A stretch of DNA of 64,000 nucleotides from Lachnospiraceae bacterium GAM79 (GTDB lineage: Bacteria; Bacillota; Clostridia; Lachnospirales; Lachnospiraceae). Position 1 is the first letter of the stretch, and every line of letters starts with the position of its first letter. The DNA is taken from assembly GCA_020735665.1 (NCBI GenBank), contig CP085928.1, forward strand, positions 1,784,501 through 1,848,500, given 5' to 3'. The translations under genes and the position numbers were made by a program. Positions 10,101 through 19,038 of this stretch are shown in pieces. The notes below the pieces were generated by a model that saw only the letters and a program-made list of their open reading frames with translations, was not told the origin of the DNA and made no database searches.

Positions 10101-10918
10101 TCAAATTCCGGTATCGGTTCTTTCTCAAAGGATGCATGGATATATTTCGCACAATATCTGCCGCATTCTCTGGCCGGAATATCAGCGGATGTTAACTTGC
10201 ATTTCAGGTTTTTCCCTTCTTCGGTAGAATCGTAACCAATCACTGCTACCTGCTCCGGTACATGAATATGATTACTGAATAATTCTGCCGCTACCCCGAT
10301 CGCCATACAGTCATTTGCACATGCGATCGCCTCCGGAAGTTTCTCTCTGGAATCCAGAATCAGCTTCACAACCTCTTTGCCGGAATCATACCAGTAATTG
10401 CCATAATAAATATTATTCGGATCAACCGGAATTCCATGCTCCGTCAGACTGTCTCTATATGCCTGTTCTCTCTGTATGGAATGAACATGATTCTTCCACC
10501 CGTCTAAAAACATAATATCGGAATAATGATGAACCTCGATCAAATGATCGATCAATTTCTTATATGGTTTATAATGATTTATCTTTACAGTCGGAAAATA
10601 ACGACTGTCCTTATCTACGAAAAGAACAACTCCTGAGAATACCTCGTGAATTTTGTCTTCTAACCGGGTTGCTATATCGGTTGCCTGAATGGTATCCGGA
10701 AGAACAATGATCGCATCAAATGCATCCCATTGAATCAGATTATAAATATTCGAATCCCCAATCTGTCTATACAGAGTATCCTGAAATCTTAAGTACATGG
10801 AAAATACACATATATCGTATCCATAGACATATGCCTCCTCCATTAATCCTTTCATAAACAGGCTCTGTGAGTTCTCTTCCGCCTGCGCGATAATAACTCC
10901 AATTTTTCTGCGCTCCAT
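7106..10918 (-). CDS. Sensor-GGDEF-EAL protein with C-terminal beta-helix
   Basis: 1270 residues, with GGGGAG before the ATG at 10916-10918. Residues 1 to about 280 form a LacI/periplasmic-binding-protein-like sensor (KIGVIIAQAEENSQSLFMKG, EQVAVIGYDSTEEG) without signal peptide or DNA-binding helix-turn-helix, so it should bind its ligand in the cytoplasm. A regulatory linker, possibly GAF-like, follows to about 480. The GGDEF domain (about 480-640) has SNDEF in place of GGDEF and is probably not a cyclase. The EAL domain (about 665-905) keeps EALMR, FINS, EFTEE, DDYGSGYS, KIDRML, AEGIE and QGYYTSRP, so it should hydrolyse c-di-GMP. Residues about 920-1255 are Gly/Asn/Ile-rich repeats (GIGSGLGG, IGSVNGDSELFIE, IGSVNGDADIKLE) resembling a right-handed beta-helix of the carbohydrate-binding Cthe_2159 type. 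Monocistronic. Confidence 0.85.
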   Translation of the reverse strand: MERRKIGVIIAQAEENSQSLFMKGLMEEAYVYGYDICVFSMYLRFQDTLYRQIGDSNIYNLIQWDAFDAIIVLPDTIQATDIATRLEDKIHEVFSGVVLFVDKDSRYFPTVKINHYKPYKKLIDHLIEVHHYSDIMFLDGWKNHVHSIQREQAYRDSLTEHGIPVDPNNIYYGNYWYDSGKEVVKLILDSREKLPEAIACANDCMAIGVAAELFSNHIHVPEQVAVIGYDSTEEGKNLKCKLTSADIPARECGRYCAKYIHASFEKEPIPEFESESVIFQGTSCGCERKMQPEKYFDEKENFWNTDHAKMGYSSYYNKFMEDLLSERDHRSFFNTIFQHVYQVRPFHSLSICMNDYWNSSEVMISEDAMRSNGYTDKIYRIIKCGPSEHTDNRISFDDIFEMKEMIPELSEQRECPETFFFTPLYFDNRSFGYAVIGFTDTEAQFTEVYINWLKSIMQSMEAFYRQNGLRELLRQMEATQIRDAMTGLYNYKGFLQKGNELCENATFDGKSIAVIAIDINKLKDINASYGRKAGDAAILKLAQLISESQDDDAICARISNDEFVVAFPVEASDETCGEAFIKRLSDKIKQYNELRKEAYEIEICTGIRCDMISGSEALDHLINETINVKNNKKAIEQGKEERAGVLTDKQKADDHLMEFILDNNRFVYHFQPIINARTGDVYAYEALMRADTERKISPLDMLESADRLNRLYDIEKATFFNVVDYIEEHSRDFEGKKVFINSIPGCQLTGKDKKKLTEIMEQHAGELVVEFTEETEMGDVQLKELKNSFAKMNIETAIDDYGSGYSNVNNLLRYMPRFVKIDRMLMTDIHKDIQKQHFVKDIIEFAHDNDILTLAEGIELTQELREVIKLGVDLIQGYYTSRPQPYVVRSIDERVMNEIVQYNQSLNARMYKKEYETDYNDTVSMVQLAANKYTSIKVKKARGINKKIIIKGSVGFQPNILMSVEDGFRGTIILENVSLAGERGIPCIDIGKKCNVNLQITGENELRTGGIRVPDSSVLTVVGDGNLTINLNSGKYFGIGNSLDEYHGELNFYQDGGIIINANGMKGIGIGSGLGGVINIKRGHYEFDMKGQEGACIGSVNGDSELFIEYCDMDIYSGISNGTIIGSVNGDADIKLENISAKLQGAGNIITGIGTIAGNSCMVRLENVNISSNIRAKECYGIGCRAGRTDIYIGYAAVKSVVQGKAAVAFGNSVMSAKLYCSNADIGTNAVTEFNSDIGALEKNIQLENGRAEFILNGQEIKRQILAARL

Positions 10919-11097
10919 ACATGCTCCCCTCTAAAATACAAAATCCTTTTTTCAGTTTAGCATAATTAGGCAGAAAAGTATATAAAAATGACTAAAAAAA
11001 GTTTACACCGCGTTATTTTCTGTACATTTTATACAATTTCGACATATTGTCATACAAAAAAATATTTTTATCATATTATAAACAACAGTCCTGCAAA

Positions 11098-11166
11098 GTA
11101 AAAACAGTCCTGTTCTTATCCGAATAAAAGAAGTTCTTATAATCAGATAAGAAAAGCAAGACTGTT
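11098..11166 (-). terminator. Terminator of the ABC exporter operon
   Basis: About 40 bases past the stop of the second ABC gene, a bent hairpin pairs AACAGTC with GACTGTT and, inside that, TTCTTATC with GATAAGAA. On the minus strand it is followed by a run of T. The segment AACAGTCCTG is also repeated directly some 20 bases further on. Confidence 0.6.
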
Positions 11167-11208
11167 CTGTACTTGTTCATATTTTGTTGTTATATCTTAT
11201 ATACTGCA

Positions 11209-13047
11209 CTAAGATACCTGTTCAAACTGTGAATTATATAGCTCTGCATAAAATCCGTTCTGTGCCATCAATTCCTCATGATTACCCTGTTCAATGATAT
11301 CGCCATCCTTCATGACCAGAATAATATCTGCATTCTTGATCGTAGATAACCGGTGCGCAATAACAAAGCTTGTTCTGCCCTTCATCAGATTATCCATCGC
11401 GCGCTGAATGCTGTGTTCTGTTCTGGTATCAACGGAAGAGGTCGCTTCATCCAGGATCAGAACCGGATTATTTGCAAGGATTGCTCTTGCAATCGTAAGA
11501 AGCTGTTTCTGTCCCTGTGAAATATTCGTCACTTCCTCATTCAGTTCCATCTGATAACCACCCGGAAGTGCCGAGATAAATCGATGTGCATGAGCTGCCT
11601 TTGCTGCCGCAATTACTTCCTCATCCGTCGCATCCAGTCTTCCATAACGGATATTCTCCATGATCGTCCCCTTAAACAGCCATGTTTCCTGAAGAACCAT
11701 ACCGAGAGCATCACGAAGCTCTCTTCGATTATATTCTTTAACATTGTGACCATCTAACAGGATGGCTCCTTCATTTACATCATAGAACCGCATCAGCAGC
11801 TTAACCATAGTGGTCTTACCTGCTCCGGTCGGACCAACGATCGCTACCTGTTTGCCCGGATCAACATGAACACTGAAATCATGTATAATGATCTTCTCAG
11901 GATCGTATCCGAACTTTACATGACGGAAATCTACTTCACCCTTTATATCCTCGACAGAAGCAGGATGCTCAACAACCTGAACCTCCTCTTCTTCCTCTAA
12001 CAGTTCAAATACACGTTCCGCCGCTGCTGCCATCTGCTGCATCATATTTGTAACCTGTGCTACCTGCTGGATCGGCTGTGTAAAATTCTTCACATATTGG
12101 ATAAATGCCTGAATATCACCGATCGTGATCGTACCACGAATGGCAAGAGCCGCACCAGAAATAGCTACGCCTACATATCCGAGATTACCGACAAACATCA
12201 TAACCGGTTGCATCAGACCGGAAAAGAACTGGGCTTTCCATGCGGATTTGTATAAGACTTCATTTGTCTCATGGAATTCCTTTAAAGTTGTTTCCTCTTT
12301 GTTAAATGCTTTGATTACCGTATGTCCGCCATAAACTTCTTCAACCTGTCCGTTGATATGTCCGACATACTCCTGCTGCTGTTTAAAGAAACGCTGTGAC
12401 TTCTTAATGATGATACCCATTAATGCCACACTGATCGGCAGGATGATAATTGCGATCATCGTCATAAGCGGGCTGATCGTAAGCATCATGATAAATACAC
12501 CGATAACAGTCGATACCGAAGTAATAAGCTGTGTGATACTCTGATTTAATCCGTTTCCCATTGTATCAATATCATTTGTAATACGAGATAATACCTCACC
12601 ATAGGTTCTGGATTCAAAATACTTAAGTGGCATACGGTTGATCTTCTCAGATACATCCTTACGCATCTTGTAACATAGCTTCTGGGTTACACCTGTCATG
12701 ATGATACCCTGTGTAAAGTTAAATAATACACTTAACAGATACAGTCCCAGACAGAACAGGAGAATCTTACCGATATAGGTGAAATCGATTCCACCGATTC
12801 CGTTTATCTTCCGCATAATGCCTTCTGATAATGCTGTCGTTGCCTTACCGAGTACCTTCGGGCAGACAACATTGAATACCGTACTGAACACCGCAATGAT
12901 CATGACCACGATCACTGCCGGCAGATATTTTCTTGTATATCGAACCAACTTCGATATGGTTCCTTTAAAATCCTTTGCTTTCTCGCCGCCTCCCATTCCA
13001 GGAGGTCCCATATGTCGTCCACCACGTCTTGGTCTGTTTTCTTCCAT
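11209..13047 (-). CDS. ABC exporter half-transporter, catalytically competent subunit
   Basis: 612 residues: a Gly-rich, positively charged cytoplasmic N-terminus, a six-helix exporter membrane domain (about 35-330) and an ATPase domain (about 365-600). The ATPase has Walker A GPTGAGKTT, signature SQGQKQL (Q in place of the second G), Walker B LILDEATS with the catalytic Glu, and the switch His in AHRLSTI. It follows the 723-residue ABC gene by 26 bases, so the two should form a heterodimeric type IV exporter of the BmrCD/LmrCD/TM287-288 kind in the cytoplasmic membrane. Substrate unknown; drugs, lipids or peptides are all possible. This subunit supplies the active catalytic Glu. Confidence 0.92.
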   Translation of the reverse strand: MEENRPRRGGRHMGPPGMGGGEKAKDFKGTISKLVRYTRKYLPAVIVVMIIAVFSTVFNVVCPKVLGKATTALSEGIMRKINGIGGIDFTYIGKILLFCLGLYLLSVLFNFTQGIIMTGVTQKLCYKMRKDVSEKINRMPLKYFESRTYGEVLSRITNDIDTMGNGLNQSITQLITSVSTVIGVFIMMLTISPLMTMIAIIILPISVALMGIIIKKSQRFFKQQQEYVGHINGQVEEVYGGHTVIKAFNKEETTLKEFHETNEVLYKSAWKAQFFSGLMQPVMMFVGNLGYVGVAISGAALAIRGTITIGDIQAFIQYVKNFTQPIQQVAQVTNMMQQMAAAAERVFELLEEEEEVQVVEHPASVEDIKGEVDFRHVKFGYDPEKIIIHDFSVHVDPGKQVAIVGPTGAGKTTMVKLLMRFYDVNEGAILLDGHNVKEYNRRELRDALGMVLQETWLFKGTIMENIRYGRLDATDEEVIAAAKAAHAHRFISALPGGYQMELNEEVTNISQGQKQLLTIARAILANNPVLILDEATSSVDTRTEHSIQRAMDNLMKGRTSFVIAHRLSTIKNADIILVMKDGDIIEQGNHEELMAQNGFYAELYNSQFEQVS

Positions 13048-13073
13048 GTCTGTTACCTTCCTTTCCTGAGTTC

Positions 13074-15245
13074 TTATGCTATGCTCGCCGCAATCTCTTT
13101 TTCAGATAATTGCGAACGGGCGATCTGTTCATATACCGGACAATTCTCCATCAGCTCTTTGTGTGTACCCTTGCCTACGATCTTTCCTTCATCCAGCACC
13201 AAGATCTGGTCTGCATGTAAGATCGTACTGACACGCTGGGCAACGATGAATACCGTACTGTCTGTCATATCTTCACGAAGTGCTTTTCTGACTGCTACAT
13301 CCGTCTTGAAATCAAGAGCGGAGAAGCTGTCGTCAAATATATATATCTTTGCATTCCGGGCTACTGCTCTGGCGATCGCAAGTCTCTGCTTCTGACCGCC
13401 GGAAACATTTGTACCACCCTGTGAAATGCTGCTGTCATACTGTTTATCCTTTTCCTCGATGAAATCTGTTGCCTGTGCGATCGCTGCCGCTTTCTTCATC
13501 TGTTCATCGCTTGCATCCTCTGCACCAAACCGGATATTAGATGCGATCGTGCCGGAGAACAGCACACCCTTCTGCGGCACATAACCGATATTCTCCCGAA
13601 GGCTCTCAATTGATACATCCCGGATATCCGTTCCGTCGATCGTGATCTTACCACCTGTGACATCATAGAATCTTGGCATAAGCTGCACCAGGGAAGATTT
13701 ACCGCAGCCGGTACTTCCTATGATTGCTGTCGTCTCGCCCGGTCTTGCTTCAAAATCAAGATCTGTCAGAACATCTTCATCCGCTCCCGGATATGCGAAG
13801 CTTACATGTTCGTAACGGACAACACCCTTTACAGCTTCTAACTTCTTACAATCCGGCTTGTCACAGATCGTACTCTCTGTATCAATAACTTCCTTGATTC
13901 GGTCTGCTGCCACACCTGCCCTTGGAAGCATAACGGATAACATACCGATCATTAAGAAGGACATAATGATCATCATCGTATAAGTAATAAACGCTGTCAT
14001 GGATCCAACCTGAAGCTCACCCGAATCGATTCTGTGAGCCGCAACCCACTCGATCAGGATCGTAACCGCATACATAATAAACATCAGAACCGGCATCATA
14101 AATGTCATTACGCGGTTTACAAATAATGATGTCTTTGTCAGATCCTTATTCGCCTTATCAAAACGTTCTTCTTCGAACTTCTCTCTGCCAAATGCCCGGA
14201 TAACCGGAATACCGGTCAGGATCTCTCTGGACACAAGATTAACACGGTCAACCAGATCCTGCATGATCTTGAACTTTGGAAGTGCAATTGCCATTAACAC
14301 TCCGAGAACAACCAGGATGCCTGCTACCGCAACTACGATCACCCATCCCATGCTGGCGCCGCTCTCTACAACCTTTATGATACCGCCAACTGCCAGAACC
14401 GGTGCATATAAGACCATGCGGAGCAACATAACCGTAACCATCTGGATCTGTTGAACGTCATTTGTCGAACGCGTGATCAGGGATGCAGTCGAAAACCGAT
14501 TGATCTCTGCATCTGAGAATGAAATAACCCGTTTGAAAATGCTTTCTCGCAGATCACAGCCCACACCTGCAGCTACTCTTGCGGCTACCAGACCGGTAAG
14601 TATCGCCGATGCAACCATTAACAATGTCATAAGGATCATCTCTACACCGACACGTTTCAGATAGGACATCTGGATATCCTTATAATTATAATCCATACTA
14701 TCATAACAGGTTCTTGTACAGGTAATGGCAGATGACATCATCATATCATCCCCCATACTGTCACGCATGGAATCGATCATCTGCTTCATCTGCGTTCCCA
14801 TCTGACTCCACATCTCAGGCGGCAGCTCGTCCAATGTCATACCGCTTGCTGCAAGCATCTGCTTTAACTGATTATCTTCATCTGAATCCACCATCGTATA
14901 TGGATAATAATACATCATCATCGGCTCCATACACGCCTGATCGATCTCATCTATATGATCCTTGCCGTCATCTGTCATATGGTATATGCCATCATCCGAC
15001 TGCTCATAATACTTTTCCCACACCGTCACATCATCTTCATCCATAAACCCTTTAATAATGGTATACGCTTTTTCCGGGATCTGCAACGGACTGCAATGAT
15101 CAATGCCGTAATTCTGGATACCGGTATCGATCAGCTTCGACGTATAATCCGGCAATGCCAGATCACAATATGCCTGAACGATCAATAACAGAACAATGAT
15201 CAGAACCGATTTCCAATATGGCTTCAAATTCTTAATTATCTGCAT
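13074..15245 (-). CDS. ABC exporter half-transporter, degenerate-site subunit with extracellular insertion
   Basis: 723 residues, first gene of the pair. After the first transmembrane helix there is an insertion of about 150 residues (roughly 35-185), acidic and rich in Met, Asp and Tyr, before the remaining membrane helices. The ATPase domain has Walker A GSTGCGKSS and a full signature SGGQKQR, but Walker B reads IFDDSFSALD (Asp at the catalytic Glu position) and the switch His is Gln (AQRVST). Loss of catalytic residues in one subunit, with a full signature in it and a weakened one in the partner, is typical of asymmetric heterodimeric exporters rather than of a decaying gene. The insertion probably forms an outer lid or substrate-contact domain. 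Confidence 0.92.
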   Translation of the reverse strand: MQIIKNLKPYWKSVLIIVLLLIVQAYCDLALPDYTSKLIDTGIQNYGIDHCSPLQIPEKAYTIIKGFMDEDDVTVWEKYYEQSDDGIYHMTDDGKDHIDEIDQACMEPMMMYYYPYTMVDSDEDNQLKQMLAASGMTLDELPPEMWSQMGTQMKQMIDSMRDSMGDDMMMSSAITCTRTCYDSMDYNYKDIQMSYLKRVGVEMILMTLLMVASAILTGLVAARVAAGVGCDLRESIFKRVISFSDAEINRFSTASLITRSTNDVQQIQMVTVMLLRMVLYAPVLAVGGIIKVVESGASMGWVIVVAVAGILVVLGVLMAIALPKFKIMQDLVDRVNLVSREILTGIPVIRAFGREKFEEERFDKANKDLTKTSLFVNRVMTFMMPVLMFIMYAVTILIEWVAAHRIDSGELQVGSMTAFITYTMMIIMSFLMIGMLSVMLPRAGVAADRIKEVIDTESTICDKPDCKKLEAVKGVVRYEHVSFAYPGADEDVLTDLDFEARPGETTAIIGSTGCGKSSLVQLMPRFYDVTGGKITIDGTDIRDVSIESLRENIGYVPQKGVLFSGTIASNIRFGAEDASDEQMKKAAAIAQATDFIEEKDKQYDSSISQGGTNVSGGQKQRLAIARAVARNAKIYIFDDSFSALDFKTDVAVRKALREDMTDSTVFIVAQRVSTILHADQILVLDEGKIVGKGTHKELMENCPVYEQIARSQLSEKEIAASIA

Positions 15246-15280
15246 AGTTTCACCTCTCTATAATTTTCGCATGTAGAGGT

Positions 15281-15308
15281 ATTCTATCACTACCTATATA
15301 AAAGTCAA
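15281..15308 (-). promoter_or_regulatory. Promoter of the ABC exporter operon
   Basis: On the minus strand TTGACT, 16 bases, TAGAAT, then about 35 bases to the start codon. An imperfect inverted repeat (TAGGTA, 9 bases, TACCTCTA) covers the -10 box and may be an operator, but no regulator gene is adjacent. Confidence 0.65.
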
Positions 15309-15332
15309 TTAAATTCCCATAAAAAATGAATG

Positions 15333-15368
15333 AAAAAAGACCCGCCTGTCGATTGACAAACGGGTCTT
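15333..15368 (-). terminator. Terminator of the surface-protein operon
   Basis: A 14-bp stem (aagacccgtttgtc / gacaggcgggtctt, one wobble) with a 4-base loop, followed on the minus strand by six T, begins 33 bases after the stop of the 15402-19010 gene. Confidence 0.9.
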
Positions 15369-15401
15369 CCTGTATATTAATACTTTGTATATTGGGAGGC
15401 T

Positions 15402-18400
15402 TTATTTTACTGTAACCTTTAAGACCTTACGCGCACCATTCTGTGCTATGGCATATACATAGCATTTTCCTTTCTTCTTGCCCTTGATCCTACCGGCCTG
15501 AGTAACTGTAGCTATCTTCTTATTTGTTGAAAACCAGCGAATCTTCTCGCAATGTCTCTTTAATTTTTTGCCCTTTGGCATTTTTACAGTTGCTTCAAGC
15601 AGTACAGATTTCTTCTTTTTCACTGTTACCTTTGAAACAGTCTTTTTCTTAGTTGTTTTAACTACAACAGCTGTCGGATTGCTGTATTTGTACTTTTTGG
15701 TAGCAGTAATTGTATGAAGCTGGTATGATTTACCAATTGCCTTCTTTACAGTCTTTCCTGTTTTGGCATCCTTCACATTCTTGTATGCTATTACCTTAAA
15801 CTTATAGAATGTATTTTTCTTTAATTTCTTACCACCTGCAATTTTGGTAACCTTACAGCTGACATTCTTTTTGTTCTTAAATTTCTTAGCGCTTACAGTT
15901 TTGATCTTGTTGTATTTGTATACTTTCTTTTTGGTATTACAGTAATTACCATAAATTATATATCCATCTGCTCCCTTTACATTTTCCCAACGTAAAGTAA
16001 CTGTCTTTGTTGTGGCAGATGCTCTACCGGTTAACTGTCCCATTGTATACTTATCAACAGCATCGCTCTTAACCCAGTTATCAAATTTCTTTGTTCCCGG
16101 TACATAAGAGCTTACCGAAGTTGTCTCCTGCTTCTGAGCAGGTGTATCAGGCTTGGATTCACCCGGCTTCGGATCTTCAACAACTGTAATCTGCGTAATC
16201 TTGCCTGCAACCTTCAGAACAATAACCTGAACGATCTTACTGTTGTTCATTCCGTCTTTTCCGGCTATTGCCGTAATTGTAGTACTGTCTTTTGTTAATT
16301 TAATCGGTCCGTTATATACTGTTCCGTTTGAGGCTGATGGTGTTGTTCCATCTATTGTATATATAATTGTAGCACCTGCCGTCTTACTTGACAGAATCAA
16401 CGAGGTACCATCTGCTGATTTTTCTGCAACCGGCATCTCAACCTGCTGCTGTTTGCTATCATCTGCCGATACCGGATTTGATAAGATCACCGGCATACTT
16501 GCATAATCTGTAAATAAGGATTCATCGATTCCCATAGTCGCCGGATCATCCGCACTAATATCTTCTGCAACAATATATACTTTATAACTCTGGAACAGAT
16601 TATCTGCTGTACATCCATTTCCAATCTTTGCGGCAACTGATGCAAGATCCATCTGCAGGCTTCCTGTCAGGTTAGATGATACATCTGTTAGCTTACCGTA
16701 TGCCTTAATCTTTGCTCCGTCGGCATTATATACCTTATCGGTAACAAAATACGAAAGCTGTGAAACATTATCTTTTTTCTTTCCTGTTATCTCGTATGGA
16801 ATAGTAATCGTATTACCTGTCTTTGTAATTACACTGTCGGTAATTTGTACATTCATGCCGGAATCCAGTAATGTAAATTTGTAAGAAGCGCCGGTCTTAC
16901 CTGCTGTTCCGTCTACAAGGGTTGTAAATAAAATATCTTTCTTATCTATATTGAAAGCAGGTGACGGATAAAATGGTGACGACGTTACACTCATGCTTAC
17001 AGCACCTGTATTTGAATATCCAAAAGCATATGGGAATGAATTTGTAGAACTGGCACTTATCCAACGATAAGATGTACGACATCCCCAGCCATTTCCCGGT
17101 TTACTTCTCTGAGCAGTATTTTTATAAGTATTTGGATAACCGTAGCTTGTGTTTGCTGCTTCCGTAAGGTCAAGAGCAAATACCTTTTCGTTTGTAATCG
17201 GCATATAGCTGATCTCATCTTTATTCCAGAAATATGTATCTCCATCCTTAGCATTTTTGCCGGTTTTTGTAGATGCGACAATCGTCTCCTTCTCTGTATC
17301 CGAGAAGCCATACAGGAATCCGTCTATCTTATCCGAGATACAGTTAACCGGTGCATTCGCATCATTTTTGGATGATTCGTTATTTAACCATTTATACATA
17401 TTACTGTCTTCCCATGAAACAGTACCTGATGAGAACAGGATCGGAACTTTAATGAGCTGTTCGTCACAGTCAAGAAGCATACTATCTGTTCCTGTCTTAA
17501 AATCTTCTCCTGATGCTGTATCAAGTACACGATATTTTACAGGTTCTCCATTATACTGACCATAGTATACATAACTGCCCTTCCATTCCTCATTCACATC
17601 AAGCGTTTCTCCCGGATGTGAACCATATGGTGTATCGATACCTGAAGTACCATTCTCTATTACAGTCTTATCATCATCTGCTACCATACCTTCATTTGCC
17701 GGTTTTGACAATAATACCGGTGTACTGGCCAGATCAGTAAATAAACCTTCGTTTATATCTGTTGTACGATCCCTATCTGTCTGTACACTCTCTGCAACAA
17801 GATAAACCATATAATTATCAAAGAGTGTATCAGCTGTACATCCACCGCCAACCTGTTCTGCAATAGCTGCAAGATTCAACTTTGCATTACCGGCTTTACC
17901 GCCACTGACAGAAGCAATCTTGCCATATGCTCTTATCTTTGCACCCTCAGCATCAAACTGCTTATTTGTGACAAGATAAGACAACTGATTTACACTTGTG
18001 CCATTTGATCCATAGATATTATATGGAACAGCCACAATATTGCCTGATTTCGTTGTACTGCTTGATGTAACAGCAAGCTTAATGTTATTATCCAGCATTG
18101 TTAACTTATAGGCTGCACCATATTTTCCGGCAGTTCCTTCTACAAGTGAATTGAATAACACCTTATTGGTGTCAATATTAAATGCCGGATTTGCATAACC
18201 ATAAGCTTTATCGTCTGCTGCGCCTGTTAAGGTTACATCACAAAAAGCTCCCTCACTATCTACACAATTTACCTGATCATAAAAATGATACCTTGTTGAT
18301 GTGCTTCCGTATCCTGATCGAAGAAAATACCAACCGACATTGTTTTTGCCTCGTTGTTTCATGGTTGAAAGTGAATTCGGATATCCATACGATTTATTTG

Positions 18401-19010
18401 TTATCTCTGCTTCATCTAATGCAAATACTTTTTCGCCTGTCAATGGTACAAATTTATAGTATTTGATCGCACCGGGAGCAAACTCACCCTTTCCGTCTTC
18501 ACCGGAACGTATCTGCTTGTTACTGCTTACAATCGCAGCTTGCTCTGCATCTGAAAAGTATCTTAAAAATCCACTCATATTTCCCTGAGTATATGCATTA
18601 TATATCGCTGGGTCTGTGCTGTTCATCCACTTATAAACATCACTGTTTTTCCAGTCATTCGCAGACGCATCTACATCATAATAGAGAACCTCAACTCCGG
18701 ATTCGCAGTCAAGAAGCATACTGTCTGTTCCTGTCTGGAAGTCTTTTTTCGAATCTGTATCTAATACACGATAACGGATAGGACTTTCCTTGTATTTTCC
18801 GTAGTATACATAGTTGCCCTTCCAGTCGTCAGAACTTGTATCTGAACCATATGGATTGATGATGCCATCAATTCCAAGACCCGAAACCGTTTTTGTCTTC
18901 TGTACAGCGGCTTCTACCTTTGGTATCGAAGCAAGCGGCGGTAAGATGCTGATAGTCATAACAGCTCCCAGCACAAGCGCTGCACCTCGCTTAAATATTT
19001 CTTTTTTCAT
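15402..19010 (-). CDS. Large secreted protein with two DUF6273-like modules, chitobiase-like, FN3 and Big2 domains
   Basis: The ATG at 19008-19010 is chosen because GGAGG lies 5 bases upstream, inside the first codons of the longer reading frame. The 1202-residue protein has a signal peptide (basic start, GAALVLGAVMTISILPPLAS). Two homologous modules follow, about 65-410 and 475-830. Each holds VYYG(K/Q)Y, RVLDT, TGTDSMLLDC, FALD, SYGYPN and PAFNID motifs (DUF6273-like). Then come a chitobiase C-terminal-like domain (about 860-935, IIYTIDGTTPSASNGTVYNG), a linker, an FN3-like domain (VTLRWENVKGADGYIIYGNY) and a Lys-rich Big2-like end (STNKKIATVTQAGRIKGKKKG). There is no sortase motif or membrane anchor; the basic end may hold it to the wall. 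It is the second gene of an operon with its 770-residue paralogue, 28 bases apart. Function unknown, perhaps polysaccharide binding. Confidence 0.8.
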   Translation of the reverse strand: MKKEIFKRGAALVLGAVMTISILPPLASIPKVEAAVQKTKTVSGLGIDGIINPYGSDTSSDDWKGNYVYYGKYKESPIRYRVLDTDSKKDFQTGTDSMLLDCESGVEVLYYDVDASANDWKNSDVYKWMNSTDPAIYNAYTQGNMSGFLRYFSDAEQAAIVSSNKQIRSGEDGKGEFAPGAIKYYKFVPLTGEKVFALDEAEITNKSYGYPNSLSTMKQRGKNNVGWYFLRSGYGSTSTRYHFYDQVNCVDSEGAFCDVTLTGAADDKAYGYANPAFNIDTNKVLFNSLVEGTAGKYGAAYKLTMLDNNIKLAVTSSSTTKSGNIVAVPYNIYGSNGTSVNQLSYLVTNKQFDAEGAKIRAYGKIASVSGGKAGNAKLNLAAIAEQVGGGCTADTLFDNYMVYLVAESVQTDRDRTTDINEGLFTDLASTPVLLSKPANEGMVADDDKTVIENGTSGIDTPYGSHPGETLDVNEEWKGSYVYYGQYNGEPVKYRVLDTASGEDFKTGTDSMLLDCDEQLIKVPILFSSGTVSWEDSNMYKWLNNESSKNDANAPVNCISDKIDGFLYGFSDTEKETIVASTKTGKNAKDGDTYFWNKDEISYMPITNEKVFALDLTEAANTSYGYPNTYKNTAQRSKPGNGWGCRTSYRWISASSTNSFPYAFGYSNTGAVSMSVTSSPFYPSPAFNIDKKDILFTTLVDGTAGKTGASYKFTLLDSGMNVQITDSVITKTGNTITIPYEITGKKKDNVSQLSYFVTDKVYNADGAKIKAYGKLTDVSSNLTGSLQMDLASVAAKIGNGCTADNLFQSYKVYIVAEDISADDPATMGIDESLFTDYASMPVILSNPVSADDSKQQQVEMPVAEKSADGTSLILSSKTAGATIIYTIDGTTPSASNGTVYNGPIKLTKDSTTITAIAGKDGMNNSKIVQVIVLKVAGKITQITVVEDPKPGESKPDTPAQKQETTSVSSYVPGTKKFDNWVKSDAVDKYTMGQLTGRASATTKTVTLRWENVKGADGYIIYGNYCNTKKKVYKYNKIKTVSAKKFKNKKNVSCKVTKIAGGKKLKKNTFYKFKVIAYKNVKDAKTGKTVKKAIGKSYQLHTITATKKYKYSNPTAVVVKTTKKKTVSKVTVKKKKSVLLEATVKMPKGKKLKRHCEKIRWFSTNKKIATVTQAGRIKGKKKGKCYVYAIAQNGARKVLKVTVK

Positions 19011-19038
19011 AATTTCCTCCATGTGAATTTAATCATTT

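Noticed and set aside
13074-15245. Reading the changed Walker B and switch residues as a pseudogene
   Set aside because: The frame is intact over 723 codons and these changes are normal for one half of heterodimeric ABC exporters.
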